Source: Pseudomonadota bacterium (lineage in GTDB: Bacteria > Desulfobacterota > Desulfovibrionia > Desulfovibrionales > Desulfovibrionaceae). Taken from it: a stretch of 10,365 nucleotides of DNA. A program made the position numbers and the translations under genes. Numbering within the stretch: position 1 is the first letter of the stretch; every line of letters starts with the position of its first letter. The stretch spans positions 1 through 10,365 of the forward strand of contig JAEXTU010000055.1 of assembly GCA_023453335.1 (NCBI GenBank). The letters are read 5' to 3'. Below the pieces are notes generated by a model that saw nothing but the letters and a program-made list of their open reading frames with translations, did not search any database and was not told where the DNA came from. Below, in pieces: positions 1 through 8,944 of this stretch.

Positions 1-1247
1 CCCTCGGCCAGGGCCAGGGCCATGTTGTACTGGATGTTCTCGTCCTCGGGCGCGAGCTTCTCGGCCTCCTGGTACTCCTTGACCGCCTCCTGCCACTTGC
101 CCTGCTTGCGCAGGGCCAGGCCCAGGCGGTTGAAGACCAGGGGCTTGAGGGCCTCGGGCGAGTTGCGCGCGGCCTTGATGCTGGAGCGGAAATATTGCTC
201 GGATATGGCCGGGTCCACGTTCAGGTACTGCTCGGCGATCTCCAGGTCCACGGCGCTGACCTTGGCCGCGCCCTCCTGGGCGGCCAGGTCCAGGGCCGCG
301 GTCAGGTGGCGCTGCGCGTCCTCGGCCTTGCCGCGCCTGATCAGGATCTTGCCCAGGCCCAGCTTGCGCTCCAGGTGGTTGGGCGAGATCTTGTCCAGCT
401 TGCGCAGGTATTCCAGCATGCCCTGCTCGTTGTCCTCCTCGGTGAAGAAGTCGAGGATGCGCTTGAGCGGCTCGATGTACATGTCCGCGCTGGCCTCGGC
501 GGACTTGTAGGCCTCCAGGGCCTCCTGCCGCCGGGCCAGGCCGCGCAGGGCGTCGCCCATGATCATGAAGCCCACCGCGCTGTTGGGCTTGAGGCCCAGG
601 ATCACCTGGGCGGTGTCCAGGGCGTTGTCGAAGTCGTTGTACTCCAGGAAGTCCTTGCCCTGCCGCACCAGGGCCTGGAACTCGGACTGGGGCTCCACGG
701 TGAAGGCCAGCTTCTCCACCAGCACGTTGGGCGAAACCGGCTTGGTGATGAAATTGTCGGCCCCGGCCTCGTGGTACTGGGCCAGGTCATGCGCCGAGAC
801 CTCCAGGGAGAGCACGATGACCGGCAGGTCCTTGTAGCTCTGCTTGAGCCACTTGACCATTCGGTTGGTGGGTTCGCCGCGCAGCAGGCGCTCGATGAGC
901 ACCAGGGGCTTACGGCCGCGGCGCACCAGGTCCTCGATCTCGATGGTGGCCTTCTGCACCGAGGAGGCGTTGCGCAGCAGGCCCAGGTCCAGGCCCAGGT
1001 CCACGTGCAGAGCCGAGCGCATGGTCTGGAGGAACATCTTGTCTTCGCTGAGGAGATAGAAGAGGCCGGACTTCTTCTCCACGTAGTCCAGGATGCAGTC
1101 CGAGTAGCGGACGATGACCACCTCGCTCTCCTTGAGCAGGTAGTACGACTTGAGCTCGGTCCGCTTCTTCTGCTCGAGTTCGTCAAGCTCCTTGCGGGTG
1201 GACTTGACGATGGTGACGCCGGACTTCCGGTGCCGTTCTCTGTCCAT
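1..1247 (-). CDS. Receiver-like domain plus TPR repeat protein (3' end outside window)
   Basis: The frame is open from an ATG at 1247 to the window edge, giving 415 complete residues with no stop. Residues 1-60 are a charged, helical N-terminal extension. Residues about 61-185 look like a response-regulator receiver: an acidic pair E68-D69, strand LPVIVLS ending at S147, and the conserved lysine in TKP (K169). The phospho-acceptor position in LVLIER is Glu119 instead of Asp. From about residue 190 to the edge there are at least five TPR-like helical pairs, the clearest being about 370-405 (GLALRKQGKWQEAVKEYQEA). TPRs bind partner proteins, so this is probably a cytoplasmic scaffold or adaptor in a signalling pathway; no output enzyme domain is visible. 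The start is the only ATG in this frame after an upstream TAG, but the region before it has no clear Shine-Dalgarno, so a non-ATG start slightly upstream is possible. It lies 161 bp after rlmL on the same strand. Confidence 0.85.
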   Translation of the reverse strand, partial: MDRERHRKSGVTIVKSTRKELDELEQKKRTELKSYYLLKESEVVIVRYSDCILDYVEKKSGLFYLLSEDKMFLQTMRSALHVDLGLDLGLLRNASSVQKATIEIEDLVRRGRKPLVLIERLLRGEPTNRMVKWLKQSYKDLPVIVLSLEVSAHDLAQYHEAGADNFITKPVSPNVLVEKLAFTVEPQSEFQALVRQGKDFLEYNDFDNALDTAQVILGLKPNSAVGFMIMGDALRGLARRQEALEAYKSAEASADMYIEPLKRILDFFTEEDNEQGMLEYLRKLDKISPNHLERKLGLGKILIRRGKAEDAQRHLTAALDLAAQEGAAKVSAVDLEIAEQYLNVDPAISEQYFRSSIKAARNSPEALKPLVFNRLGLALRKQGKWQEAVKEYQEAEKLAPEDENIQYNMALALAE

Positions 1248-1380
1248 GCCGGGGTGGCCGCTTCGGAACCGGCCTGCTGCGGGGCCGGATGAGGGTTCTC
1301 GCAATGCCGGGCCGGGCGCCTACGCCCGCAGGGCACTACCCATGATACCCGTAACTAGGCCGAATCCGTAAGGAGTGCAA

Positions 1381-1401
1381 GCCGCGCGCGCCTGGCGCGG
1401 C
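1381..1401 (-). terminator. GC hairpin after rlmL, possible weak terminator
   Basis: Seven-base arms GCCGCGC (1381-1387) and GCGCGGC (1395-1401) flank a 7-nt loop, about 10 bp past the rlmL stop. On the transcribed minus strand the hairpin is followed by TTGCACTCCTT, which is only mildly T-rich, so this is not a classical intrinsic terminator. It may slow or end transcription of the fapA unit before the receiver-TPR gene. The rest of the 1248-1408 gap shows no gene. Confidence 0.35.
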
Positions 1402-1408
1402 GTTGCGG

Positions 1409-2587
1409 TCAGGCGCCGGGTTCCTGCCCGCCGCGAACCCGCGGCCCCTCCCACAGGTCGTAGAGCAGGAGCGAGCAGGGGAGCTTGGCGTTGAAGAAGG
1501 GATGCTTGCGGCTGGGGCGCAGGCCGATGCGCTTGGCCAGGCCGGGTGCGGCGGTGAAGACGCCGGCCCGGTACCCCGCGCAGCGGCGCTTCAGGAAATC
1601 GCCCAGGCCCTGGTAGGTGTCGCCCAGCTCCGCGGTTTCGCCCAGGCGCTGGCCGTACTCCGGGTTCACCAGCACCGCGCCCGGGCCTTCGGGCACCGGG
1701 GTGTCCCGGAAGTCGCAGAGCGAAAACTCGATGTCTTCCCCCACCCCGGCGGTGTCGGCATTGGCCCGGGCCGCGTCCAGGGCCGCGGGGTCGTGGTCCG
1801 TGGCGATGATCCGGCCGATCTTGGGGCGGATGGCCTGGCGCGCCGCGGCCCGCATGTCGGCCCAGGCCGCGGGGTCGAACTCCCGCAGGCGGGTGAAGGC
1901 GAAGTCCGGGCGCAGGAGCCCCGGCGCGATGTTGCGGGCCATCAGCGCGGCCTCGATGGCCAGGGTGCCGCTGCCGCACATGGGGTTCACGAAATGGGTG
2001 GCCGGGTCCCAGCCTGCGGCGCGGATGACCGCTGCGGCCAGGGTCTCCTGCATGGGCGCGCTGTGCGGCCGGAGCCGGTAGCCGCGGCGGGGCAGGGGGA
2101 TGCCCGAGGTGTCCAGGTAGAGCTCGGCCTTGGGGCCGTGCCAGTACAGGAAGAGCACCACCCCCGCGGCCTGGTCCGGCCCGGAGTCCGGCCGGCGGCC
2201 GGACTGCGCGGCAAACCGGTCGGCCACCGCGTCCTTGACCCGCAGATTGGGAAAGCGGGTGTCCCGGATGGAGGGGTGCGCAACCGAGCTGTGCACCGAG
2301 AAATACCCGTCGGCGGCGAAGACCTCCTCCCAGGGCAGGGCGTTCACTTCGCGGTAGACCATGTCCGGGTGCATGGCCCCGAAGCGCCTCAGCCGGTAGT
2401 GCACCCGGTGGCCGCAGCGCAGGTGCAGGTTCAGGCGCAGGCAGTCGGCCAGGGTGCCGGTGGTGCGCACCCCGGCCTCCATCTCCGCGCACTCGTAGCC
2501 CAGCCCGCGCATCTCCGCGGCCAGGAAGGGGGCCAGGCCCTTGGGGCAGGACACCAGCAGGGCGCTTTCCCGGGTCAGGGTGAACAT
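1409..2587 (-). CDS. rlmL: THUMP-domain 23S rRNA (guanine-N2) methyltransferase, RlmL/YpsC type
   Basis: This 392-residue protein matches the stand-alone RlmL (YpsC-like) family, which uses S-adenosylmethionine to methylate N2 of a guanine in 23S rRNA (G2445 in E. coli). Residues about 1-170 form the ferredoxin-like plus THUMP RNA-binding half, ending in the typical block LDTSGIPLPRRGYR. The Rossmann methyltransferase half follows: the SAM-binding motif NPMCGSGT at 201-208, acidic D264 and D266 in ATDHD after strand 2, and the catalytic block NPEYGQRLG at 308-316. Most relatives have NPPYG there, so Glu310 replaces the second proline. The C-terminal KHPFFNAKLPCSLLLYDL segment is also typical. 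The RlmK half fused in E. coli is absent, which is normal for this subfamily. The ATG start is 19 bp after the preceding gene, with GGAG 13 nt upstream, a somewhat long spacing. The last gene of the fapA unit, it is probably translated from that transcript. Confidence 0.88.
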   Translation of the reverse strand: MFTLTRESALLVSCPKGLAPFLAAEMRGLGYECAEMEAGVRTTGTLADCLRLNLHLRCGHRVHYRLRRFGAMHPDMVYREVNALPWEEVFAADGYFSVHSSVAHPSIRDTRFPNLRVKDAVADRFAAQSGRRPDSGPDQAAGVVLFLYWHGPKAELYLDTSGIPLPRRGYRLRPHSAPMQETLAAAVIRAAGWDPATHFVNPMCGSGTLAIEAALMARNIAPGLLRPDFAFTRLREFDPAAWADMRAAARQAIRPKIGRIIATDHDPAALDAARANADTAGVGEDIEFSLCDFRDTPVPEGPGAVLVNPEYGQRLGETAELGDTYQGLGDFLKRRCAGYRAGVFTAAPGLAKRIGLRPSRKHPFFNAKLPCSLLLYDLWEGPRVRGGQEPGA

Positions 2588-2606
2588 GGGGCGGGGCGGG
2601 CTCCGG

Positions 2607-3749
2607 CTAGTCCTCGTCCGGCTCGGTCGCGGGGCAGGCGGCCTTGTGGCCGGGGGCGATGAGCAGCGGGCCCTCGATATGGAGTTCCTCGCGGAACATT
2701 TTCAGGCGCAGGAGCGAGGCCCGGGTCACGGTCTGGCCCTTGAGCAGGAGCTTGGTGTTGTCCTTGTTCACCAGGTCCCGGGCCAGGACCATGCATTCCT
2801 GGACTTCGTCCAGGGGCATCTCCTTGGGGGTGTCCGCCTCGCACTGCTTGAGATGGGCCTCCAGGGCCGCGAGCACCTTGGGGTCGTAGGTGCCCGGCCG
2901 CTGGGCCATGATGGCCAGGGCCTTGGCCCAGGGCGCGCCCTTGCGCTCCAGGTGGTCCAGGTCCAGCACCGCCTTGAGGATGCGCGCCTCCATGGGCGGG
3001 TTGTCCTTGGCCTTGCGGTGCTGGTTCAGGATGATCTGGGCCACGTAGGCCATGCGCGAGATGTTGCGCAGGAGTTTGGCCGCGATGAGCGGGTGGGTCT
3101 CGAACTGCTTGCGTTCCTCCGGGGTGAAGTCCCGGCCCGAGTCCAGCTTCTCCATGATCTCCGGGGGCAGGCCCACGCAGCCCACGTGGGAGAGGGTCAC
3201 GGCCAGGTCCAGCTGCCAGGTGGGCTTGACCTGGAGCATCCGGCCCAGGAGCATGGCCCGGTCCCGGATGCGCTTGCTGCGGCTGATGGCGTAGGGGTTC
3301 ACCAGGCCCAGGATGTCCACCAGCACCCGCACCGTGCCCTGCAGGGTGTCCCGGAACATCTCCTTTTCCCGCACGTAGGCCTGGTACTGCTGCAAGCCCT
3401 CGGCCAGGGCCACGGCCAGGGCCTGGGGGGACAGGGGTTTGGTGAGCAGCTTGGCGGCGCCGCCCTGGTTGACCGCCTTGAGCGCGGCCTTGAAGTCCGC
3501 GCGGTGGGTCACGGCCAGCCGCACGGTCTGGGGGGAGAGCTCCTTGACCTTGGCCAGCAGGGCCGCGCCGTCCATGTCCGGCAGCTCCAGCTCGCACACG
3601 ATGATGGCCACGTGGTCGCCGCTGGACAGGGCCTGCAGGGCGTCCTTGCCCGAGGCCGCGGTGGCCACCGGGAAACGCTGGCCCAGGTTGGCGCTGGCGT
3701 CCTCCAGGGCCTGGGCGTCGCCGTCCACGAAGAGGATCTTGGTGGGCAT
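2607..3749 (-). CDS. Response-regulator-like protein with degenerate HD-GYP domain
   Basis: This 380-residue protein has the layout of RpfG-type regulators: receiver (about 1-120), then an HD-GYP-like domain (about 135-305). In the receiver, D9 and D11 supply the acidic pocket, T81 and K104 (TKP) are conserved, and LPDMDG follows the active site. The phospho-acceptor itself is Glu53 in VCELELP. HD-GYP enzymes hydrolyse cyclic di-GMP using metal held by an HD pair and an HHE...GYP motif. Here the usual HDIGKIGIP block reads SHVGCVGLP (187-195), so the HD pair is lost. The HHExxDGxGYP region (about 241-252) has become NQHRKAKDNPP. H219 in THP and the later PxDPxVLxALE-like segment (about 286-298) still mark the fold. 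It is therefore probably a catalytically dead sensor, or acts through protein contacts. The start is certain: GGGGAGG lies 7 nt before the ATG, and the gene follows fapA by 15 bp. A short ATG overlapping the Shine-Dalgarno is out of frame. Confidence 0.88.
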   Translation of the reverse strand: MPTKILFVDGDAQALEDASANLGQRFPVATAASGKDALQALSSGDHVAIIVCELELPDMDGAALLAKVKELSPQTVRLAVTHRADFKAALKAVNQGGAAKLLTKPLSPQALAVALAEGLQQYQAYVREKEMFRDTLQGTVRVLVDILGLVNPYAISRSKRIRDRAMLLGRMLQVKPTWQLDLAVTLSHVGCVGLPPEIMEKLDSGRDFTPEERKQFETHPLIAAKLLRNISRMAYVAQIILNQHRKAKDNPPMEARILKAVLDLDHLERKGAPWAKALAIMAQRPGTYDPKVLAALEAHLKQCEADTPKEMPLDEVQECMVLARDLVNKDNTKLLLKGQTVTRASLLRLKMFREELHIEGPLLIAPGHKAACPATEPDED

Positions 3750-3764
3750 GCTGCATCCTCCCCG

Positions 3765-5360
3765 CTAGTCCGTTTCGATGGTCCGGGTGGCGGAGTTCCA
3801 GCGGAAATGGGCCGCGGGCATGGCCGCGTCGATGGTCAGCAGCCGCCGCCCCATGCTGATCTCCACCCCGGGGTACACGGTCCCGGTGGCCTGGATGCCC
3901 ACGGCCTCCAGGTCCTTCTCGCCGATGAGCAGGTCGTCGTTCAGTTCCTGCTCCACGGCCTTGAGGTCGGTCTGGTCCTGGCTCTTGATCTTGATGAGCT
4001 CGGCCAGGATGCGCCGGTCCTCCTCGGGCGCAGCCATGAGCACGGAGAGGGCGTCCTCGGAGCCGATGCCCTTGGCCAGCTTGTCCAGGTGGGCCTCCAG
4101 GGCCTCCTTGCGGGCCATGAGCTCCGGGGTGCGCGGCCCCTCCACGAAGACCTCGATGCGGGTGGCCACCCCGGTCTCGCCGCCCAGCTGCTTGGCGATG
4201 AGGCCGGTGCGGCAGCGCACCACGCCGCCCACCACGTTGCCGTTGCCGCTGTTCAGCACCACCTTGCCCCGGGACAGGACGTCGCTGGCGGTGATGTCCC
4301 CGGCGGTGACCACGTCGCCCTCGGCGCGGATCACCGCGTTCTGGATGAACTTGGCGCGCACGGTCCCGCCGGCCCGCACCAGGTTCTCCCCGCCCTGCAG
4401 GATGCCGCCCTGCACGGTCACGTTGCTGCCGGCGGTGATGTCCGCGCTCTCCACGGTGTCCTTGACGACGACGTCCTTGCCGGCGTGCACCGCGAAGCCC
4501 GAGCGCACGCAGCCGCGGACCTCCACCGTGCCCTGGGGCGCGGTGATGTTGCCCGAGTCCAGGCCCACGTCCCCGGGCACCACCAGGACCTCGCTCACCC
4601 GCAGGGTGCCCTTGGCGAAGTCCGGGATGCCGCCGCAGGTGGCCACGTACTCCACGCCGCCGTTCTCCAGCTTCTTCTCGGCCACGCCCTCGCCGGCCTT
4701 GACCGCCAGGGGCTTTCCGTCCGGGGCGGCCAGGGGCTTACCGAAGATGTCCGCGCCGGGCCGGGCCTTGGTGGGCGGGTGCAGCAGGGCCAGGGTCGTG
4801 CCCGCGGCCACCTGCTGGAAGGTCTCGCGCTCCCGGTAGTCCATGGTCCCGTCTTCGCGCAGCTTGCCCACGGCCTTGGCGTGCTCGAAAAAGAACTCCA
4901 GCCGGCCGTTCTGGCCGGGAACCGCCGCCGCGCCGCGCGACACCACGCAGCCCAGGGCCGGCTCGCCGGTCTTGAAGGCCTGGGCGTGGGCCCGGGCCAG
5001 GGCCTCGGTGTCCAGGGGAATGGAGCCGAACTTGCCGGTGATGGACAGGGCCACCTGCTGGGGATGGATGGGCTTGCCCGAGAAGTCCACGGGGTGGATG
5101 TCCACGCCCAGGGCCATGCGGTCCTCGGACACGGTCCACAGGGGCCGCACCCGGATGCCGTCGCCGGTCGCCTCCACCAGGCCGAGCAGGGCGGCGCGCA
5201 GGGTGCCGTCCGCCTCCCGGGTCCAGTTGTCCTCGGGGCCGGGCTTCAGGCCTGCGAAATCCGCGGCGGCCTCGGACGGGATACGGGCAAAGGCCTCGCC
5301 GGCAGGAACTGGGCGGTCGAGGTCGCCCAGGGGGAGGAGTCCGGAAGGAAGGTTGGCCAT
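3765..5360 (-). CDS. fapA: FapA family (DUF342) polymer-like beta-helix protein
   Basis: This 531-residue protein fits the FapA/DUF342 family, described as flagellar assembly protein A in Vibrio, where it affects polar localisation and flagellation; its molecular role elsewhere is unclear. Seen here: an N-terminal domain (about 40-200) and the family signature PGADIFGKPLAAPDGKP at 201-217. A long right-handed beta-helix-like stretch (about 235-400) of short G/V/D-rich turns follows, for example GDVGLDSGNI and AEGDVVTAGDITASDV. A charged helical segment (about 410-480), probably a coiled-coil hairpin, comes next, then a short beta tail with TGTVYPGVEISMG at 492-504. There is no signal peptide or membrane segment, so it is cytoplasmic. 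AGGAG sits 5 nt before the ATG, and a promoter lies just upstream. It is first in a unit with the degenerate HD-GYP protein and rlmL, with no flagellar gene in the window. The symbol reflects family membership, not proven function. Confidence 0.85.
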   Translation of the reverse strand: MANLPSGLLPLGDLDRPVPAGEAFARIPSEAAADFAGLKPGPEDNWTREADGTLRAALLGLVEATGDGIRVRPLWTVSEDRMALGVDIHPVDFSGKPIHPQQVALSITGKFGSIPLDTEALARAHAQAFKTGEPALGCVVSRGAAAVPGQNGRLEFFFEHAKAVGKLREDGTMDYRERETFQQVAAGTTLALLHPPTKARPGADIFGKPLAAPDGKPLAVKAGEGVAEKKLENGGVEYVATCGGIPDFAKGTLRVSEVLVVPGDVGLDSGNITAPQGTVEVRGCVRSGFAVHAGKDVVVKDTVESADITAGSNVTVQGGILQGGENLVRAGGTVRAKFIQNAVIRAEGDVVTAGDITASDVLSRGKVVLNSGNGNVVGGVVRCRTGLIAKQLGGETGVATRIEVFVEGPRTPELMARKEALEAHLDKLAKGIGSEDALSVLMAAPEEDRRILAELIKIKSQDQTDLKAVEQELNDDLLIGEKDLEAVGIQATGTVYPGVEISMGRRLLTIDAAMPAAHFRWNSATRTIETD

Positions 5361-5390
5361 GGCTGCTCCTGTCTCCGGTATCTGCGGGCA

Positions 5391-5418
5391 GAGATAGGTG
5401 ATTCAACCGCCTTGTCAA
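5391..5418 (-). promoter_or_regulatory. Sigma-70-type promoter for the fapA unit
   Basis: On the minus strand a consensus -35 TTGACA (5413-5418) is followed after 16 bp by TATCTC (5391-5396, 3 of 6 matches to TATAAT). Transcription would start near 5384, leaving a leader of about 24 nt before the fapA ATG. An imperfect inverted repeat (TATCTCTGC, CC, GCAGATA; 5379-5396) overlaps the -10 and likely start, and could be a binding site. The remaining gap, 5419-5614, shows no gene or recognisable riboswitch. Confidence 0.55.
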
Positions 5419-5614
5419 ACTCCCGGGCGGCTCGGGATGGGCCCCCGGGGCGGGCCGCGGGACTCCGCGCCACGCAGAAAGCCCTATCAGGGTGCGGGCG
5501 CGTGGGCAAGGGCAAGGGTCCGAGGGGCAGGCCGAGAGGCTTTCTCGTCAGGGAACGCGGGGAATTTCAACACAACGTTTGTCGTATGGGCGCGGCGCCG
5601 GTTCGGCAGCAGGA

Positions 5615-6826
5615 TTATTTCTTGCGGTGCCCGCCCAAGACCAGCTTGGAGCCGCGGGCCGGATTGGCCAGGTAGGCGTCTATCGGGATGTTGTTGCCGC
5701 CGCGCTCGAAGGCCCCCACTCCGGCGTTTCCGGCAAAGGCGTTGGCCCCCTTGAGCCACTTGACCATGCCGTAGAACTGGGCCTTGGACGGGGTGTAGTG
5801 CCCGCTGTTGTCATTGATGAAGGTCAGCTTGCCCTGCACCGCGGCCACCATGCCGGCGCAGCGGATGAGGTCGCCTCCGGTGAGCGAGGAGTGGTGGATG
5901 ACGCCCTCCTTGTGCTGGCCCACCACCAGTTCGCAGGCCTTGGTGAAGTTGTAGGCCTTGGCCCGGTCATGCCCGCCCTTGCCCTCGGTGACGTGGGTGG
6001 TGTCGAAGGGTTTGCGTTCGCCGTTGGCCAGATGCTCCCAGCAGTTGCCTTCGCTGTCCACGGTCACCAGGGTGACCTCGGCCAGGGGCCGGCCCGGGGT
6101 GTTGTACTGGACCATGTTGGGAGCGTTGTCGTAGTCGTCCTTCTCGGCGCAGAAGTTCGTGCCGTCCAGGTAGACGATGAAGGGCTCGCGGTAGTTTTCC
6201 TCGTAGACCTTGCGGACCCATTCCGGGAGCTTGCCCGGGATGGTGTTGAACGCATAGAAGTTCACGCCGACTTTCCAGCGTTCGGTGCCCTGCGTGTTCA
6301 TCCGGCCCTGCTTGCGCATGGTCTGGAAATCCCACTGGAACTCGAACTCGCGGTGGAAGGGGTCCAGCTTCTCGCCCATGCCGCCGCCCTGCAGGCCGAT
6401 GACGTTCATGCCCACGCCGCCGGACACCCACTTGCCGCCTGGCTCGGGCTTGGCGATGGGCACGATCTTCTGGGTCTCCAATTGGCGGATGATGGAAAAG
6501 GGGTCCATGACCTCCGGGTTGTCCTGGTGCACGAAATAGTAGTCCAGCAGGGTCTTGAGGTAGAGTCGCTTGTTGCTGGCCCTGGCCTTGATCTCGGCGA
6601 CCTGGGGCTTGGATACCAAGCGCTGGCATTCGTTGGCCACCCGCTCGAGCGCGGTGACCCTGCTCTGGAACTGGCCGAGCTGGTCCTTGGGCATGCGGTG
6701 GTAGTACTCGACGGCCTTCAGTATCGGGAGGTACGGGTTGTCCCCGAACCACCGTTTCTTGGTGCCTGACAGGCGCTGCTGGCAAACATCGACGGAGGGA
6801 AGGTCGATCCATATAGGCGCGGCCAT
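5615..6826 (-). CDS. Uncharacterised soluble protein with HSS...SGHY motif block
   Basis: I do not recognise a named family for the full 403 residues. There is no signal peptide or membrane segment. Residues about 35-125 are helical and charged. A Gly-rich stretch follows (GGVGMNVIGLQGGGMGEK, 136-153), then a mixed aromatic beta region (about 157-265). The most informative part is about 296-358: HHSS at 311-314, AG at 324-325, then GKLTFINDNSGHYTPS (332-347). From memory, this spacing (HSS, AG, G-x-L-x-x-I, SGHYxP) recurs in assorted uncharacterised bacterial proteins, some effector-like, and in the C-terminal part of plant IQM calmodulin-binding proteins. That resemblance is unverified. The basic, Gly-rich tail ends GGHRKK. 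AAAGGA lies 8 nt before the ATG, supporting the start. The gene is monocistronic with its own promoter and leader dyad, divergent from selB. Possible roles include a secreted effector without a classical signal or a ligand-binding protein; neither is shown by context. Confidence 0.8.
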   Translation of the reverse strand: MAAPIWIDLPSVDVCQQRLSGTKKRWFGDNPYLPILKAVEYYHRMPKDQLGQFQSRVTALERVANECQRLVSKPQVAEIKARASNKRLYLKTLLDYYFVHQDNPEVMDPFSIIRQLETQKIVPIAKPEPGGKWVSGGVGMNVIGLQGGGMGEKLDPFHREFEFQWDFQTMRKQGRMNTQGTERWKVGVNFYAFNTIPGKLPEWVRKVYEENYREPFIVYLDGTNFCAEKDDYDNAPNMVQYNTPGRPLAEVTLVTVDSEGNCWEHLANGERKPFDTTHVTEGKGGHDRAKAYNFTKACELVVGQHKEGVIHHSSLTGGDLIRCAGMVAAVQGKLTFINDNSGHYTPSKAQFYGMVKWLKGANAFAGNAGVGAFERGGNNIPIDAYLANPARGSKLVLGGHRKK

Positions 6827-6847
6827 CGTGGTGTTCCTTTTCCGTAC

Positions 6848-6866
6848 GTAAAGAAAGTTTCGTTAC
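6848..6866. promoter_or_regulatory. AT-rich 19-bp near-palindrome, candidate operator
   Basis: Arms GTAAAGAAA (6848-6856) and TTTCGTTAC (6858-6866) are complementary at 8 of 9 positions around one central base. Such a short centre suits a dimeric DNA-binding protein rather than an RNA hairpin. It lies about 20-38 nt downstream of the predicted start of the 5615-6826 gene and 21 bp before its ATG, where a repressor could block elongation. Its AT-richness stands out in this window. The cognate regulator is unknown. Confidence 0.45.
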
Positions 6867-6892
6867 ATCGCCCGAACTTCGCCGTATCGGGA

Positions 6893-6922
6893 AGAATACT
6901 TGGTCAGGTATGCGGGCGTCAA
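6893..6922 (-). promoter_or_regulatory. Sigma-70-type promoter for the SGHY-motif gene
   Basis: On the minus strand, -35 TTGACG (6917-6922; 5 of 6) and -10 TATTCT (6893-6898; 4 of 6) are 18 bp apart. The start would be near 6886, giving a leader of about 60 nt that contains the 6848-6866 dyad and the Shine-Dalgarno. The promoter is oriented away from selB. Confidence 0.55.
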
Positions 6923-6957
6923 TGGGGTTAGCCGGCCAATCGCGGTCGAGCAAGGCA

Positions 6958-6986
6958 TTGAGGCCGCGGTGGATTTTGCCTACACT
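6958..6986 (+). promoter_or_regulatory. Sigma-70-type promoter for selB
   Basis: TTGAGG (6958-6963; 4 of 6) and TACACT (6981-6986; 4 of 6) are separated by the optimal 17 bp. Transcription would begin near 6993, about 24 nt before the selB ATG. The divergent promoter for the neighbouring gene begins 36 bp to the left, so the two could influence each other. Confidence 0.5.
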
Positions 6987-7016
6987 CCAGTTTCCACGTC
7001 ACGCGAGGAGGCATCC

Positions 7017-8914
<1,898 letters not shown>

Positions 8915-8924
<10 letters not shown>

Positions 8925-8944
8925 GCCGGCCGGCTCAGCCCTTG
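8915..8944. terminator. Palindrome spanning both convergent stop codons, probable bidirectional terminator
   Basis: Positions 8920-8939 form a perfect 20-bp palindrome. One mismatch (8919/8940) then separates it from four more complementary pairs (CAAG 8915-8918 with CTTG 8941-8944). Folded as RNA it gives an 8-bp stem, GCTGAGCC with GGCTCAGC, closed by GGCC. The selB TGA (8922-8924) and the complement of the opposing gene's TGA (8935-8937) sit at symmetric positions inside it. Flanking T-runs are short, so it may be inefficient as an intrinsic terminator. It would work equally on both strands. Confidence 0.6.

Noticed and set aside
1329..1350. Possible -10 element TATCAT upstream of the receiver-TPR gene
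   Set aside because: It matches 5 of 6 bases, but no acceptable -35 lies at 16-18 bp, so a promoter cannot be supported from sequence alone.
5571..5585. Short inverted repeat ACAA-ACG-TTGT near the end of the SGHY-motif gene
   Set aside because: Four-base arms are expected by chance at this scale, and nothing ties it to a promoter.
5419..5614. Possible riboswitch or small RNA between the SGHY-motif gene and the fapA promoter
   Set aside because: No conserved cyclic-di-GMP or other riboswitch core could be matched on either strand; only short weak stems were found.
2541..5675. Very long open frame of 1044 codons on the plus strand
   Set aside because: It is antisense to three convincing minus-strand genes with domain motifs. 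Its composition is Gly/His/Leu/Gln/Val-rich without any motif, a typical mirror frame in GC-rich DNA.
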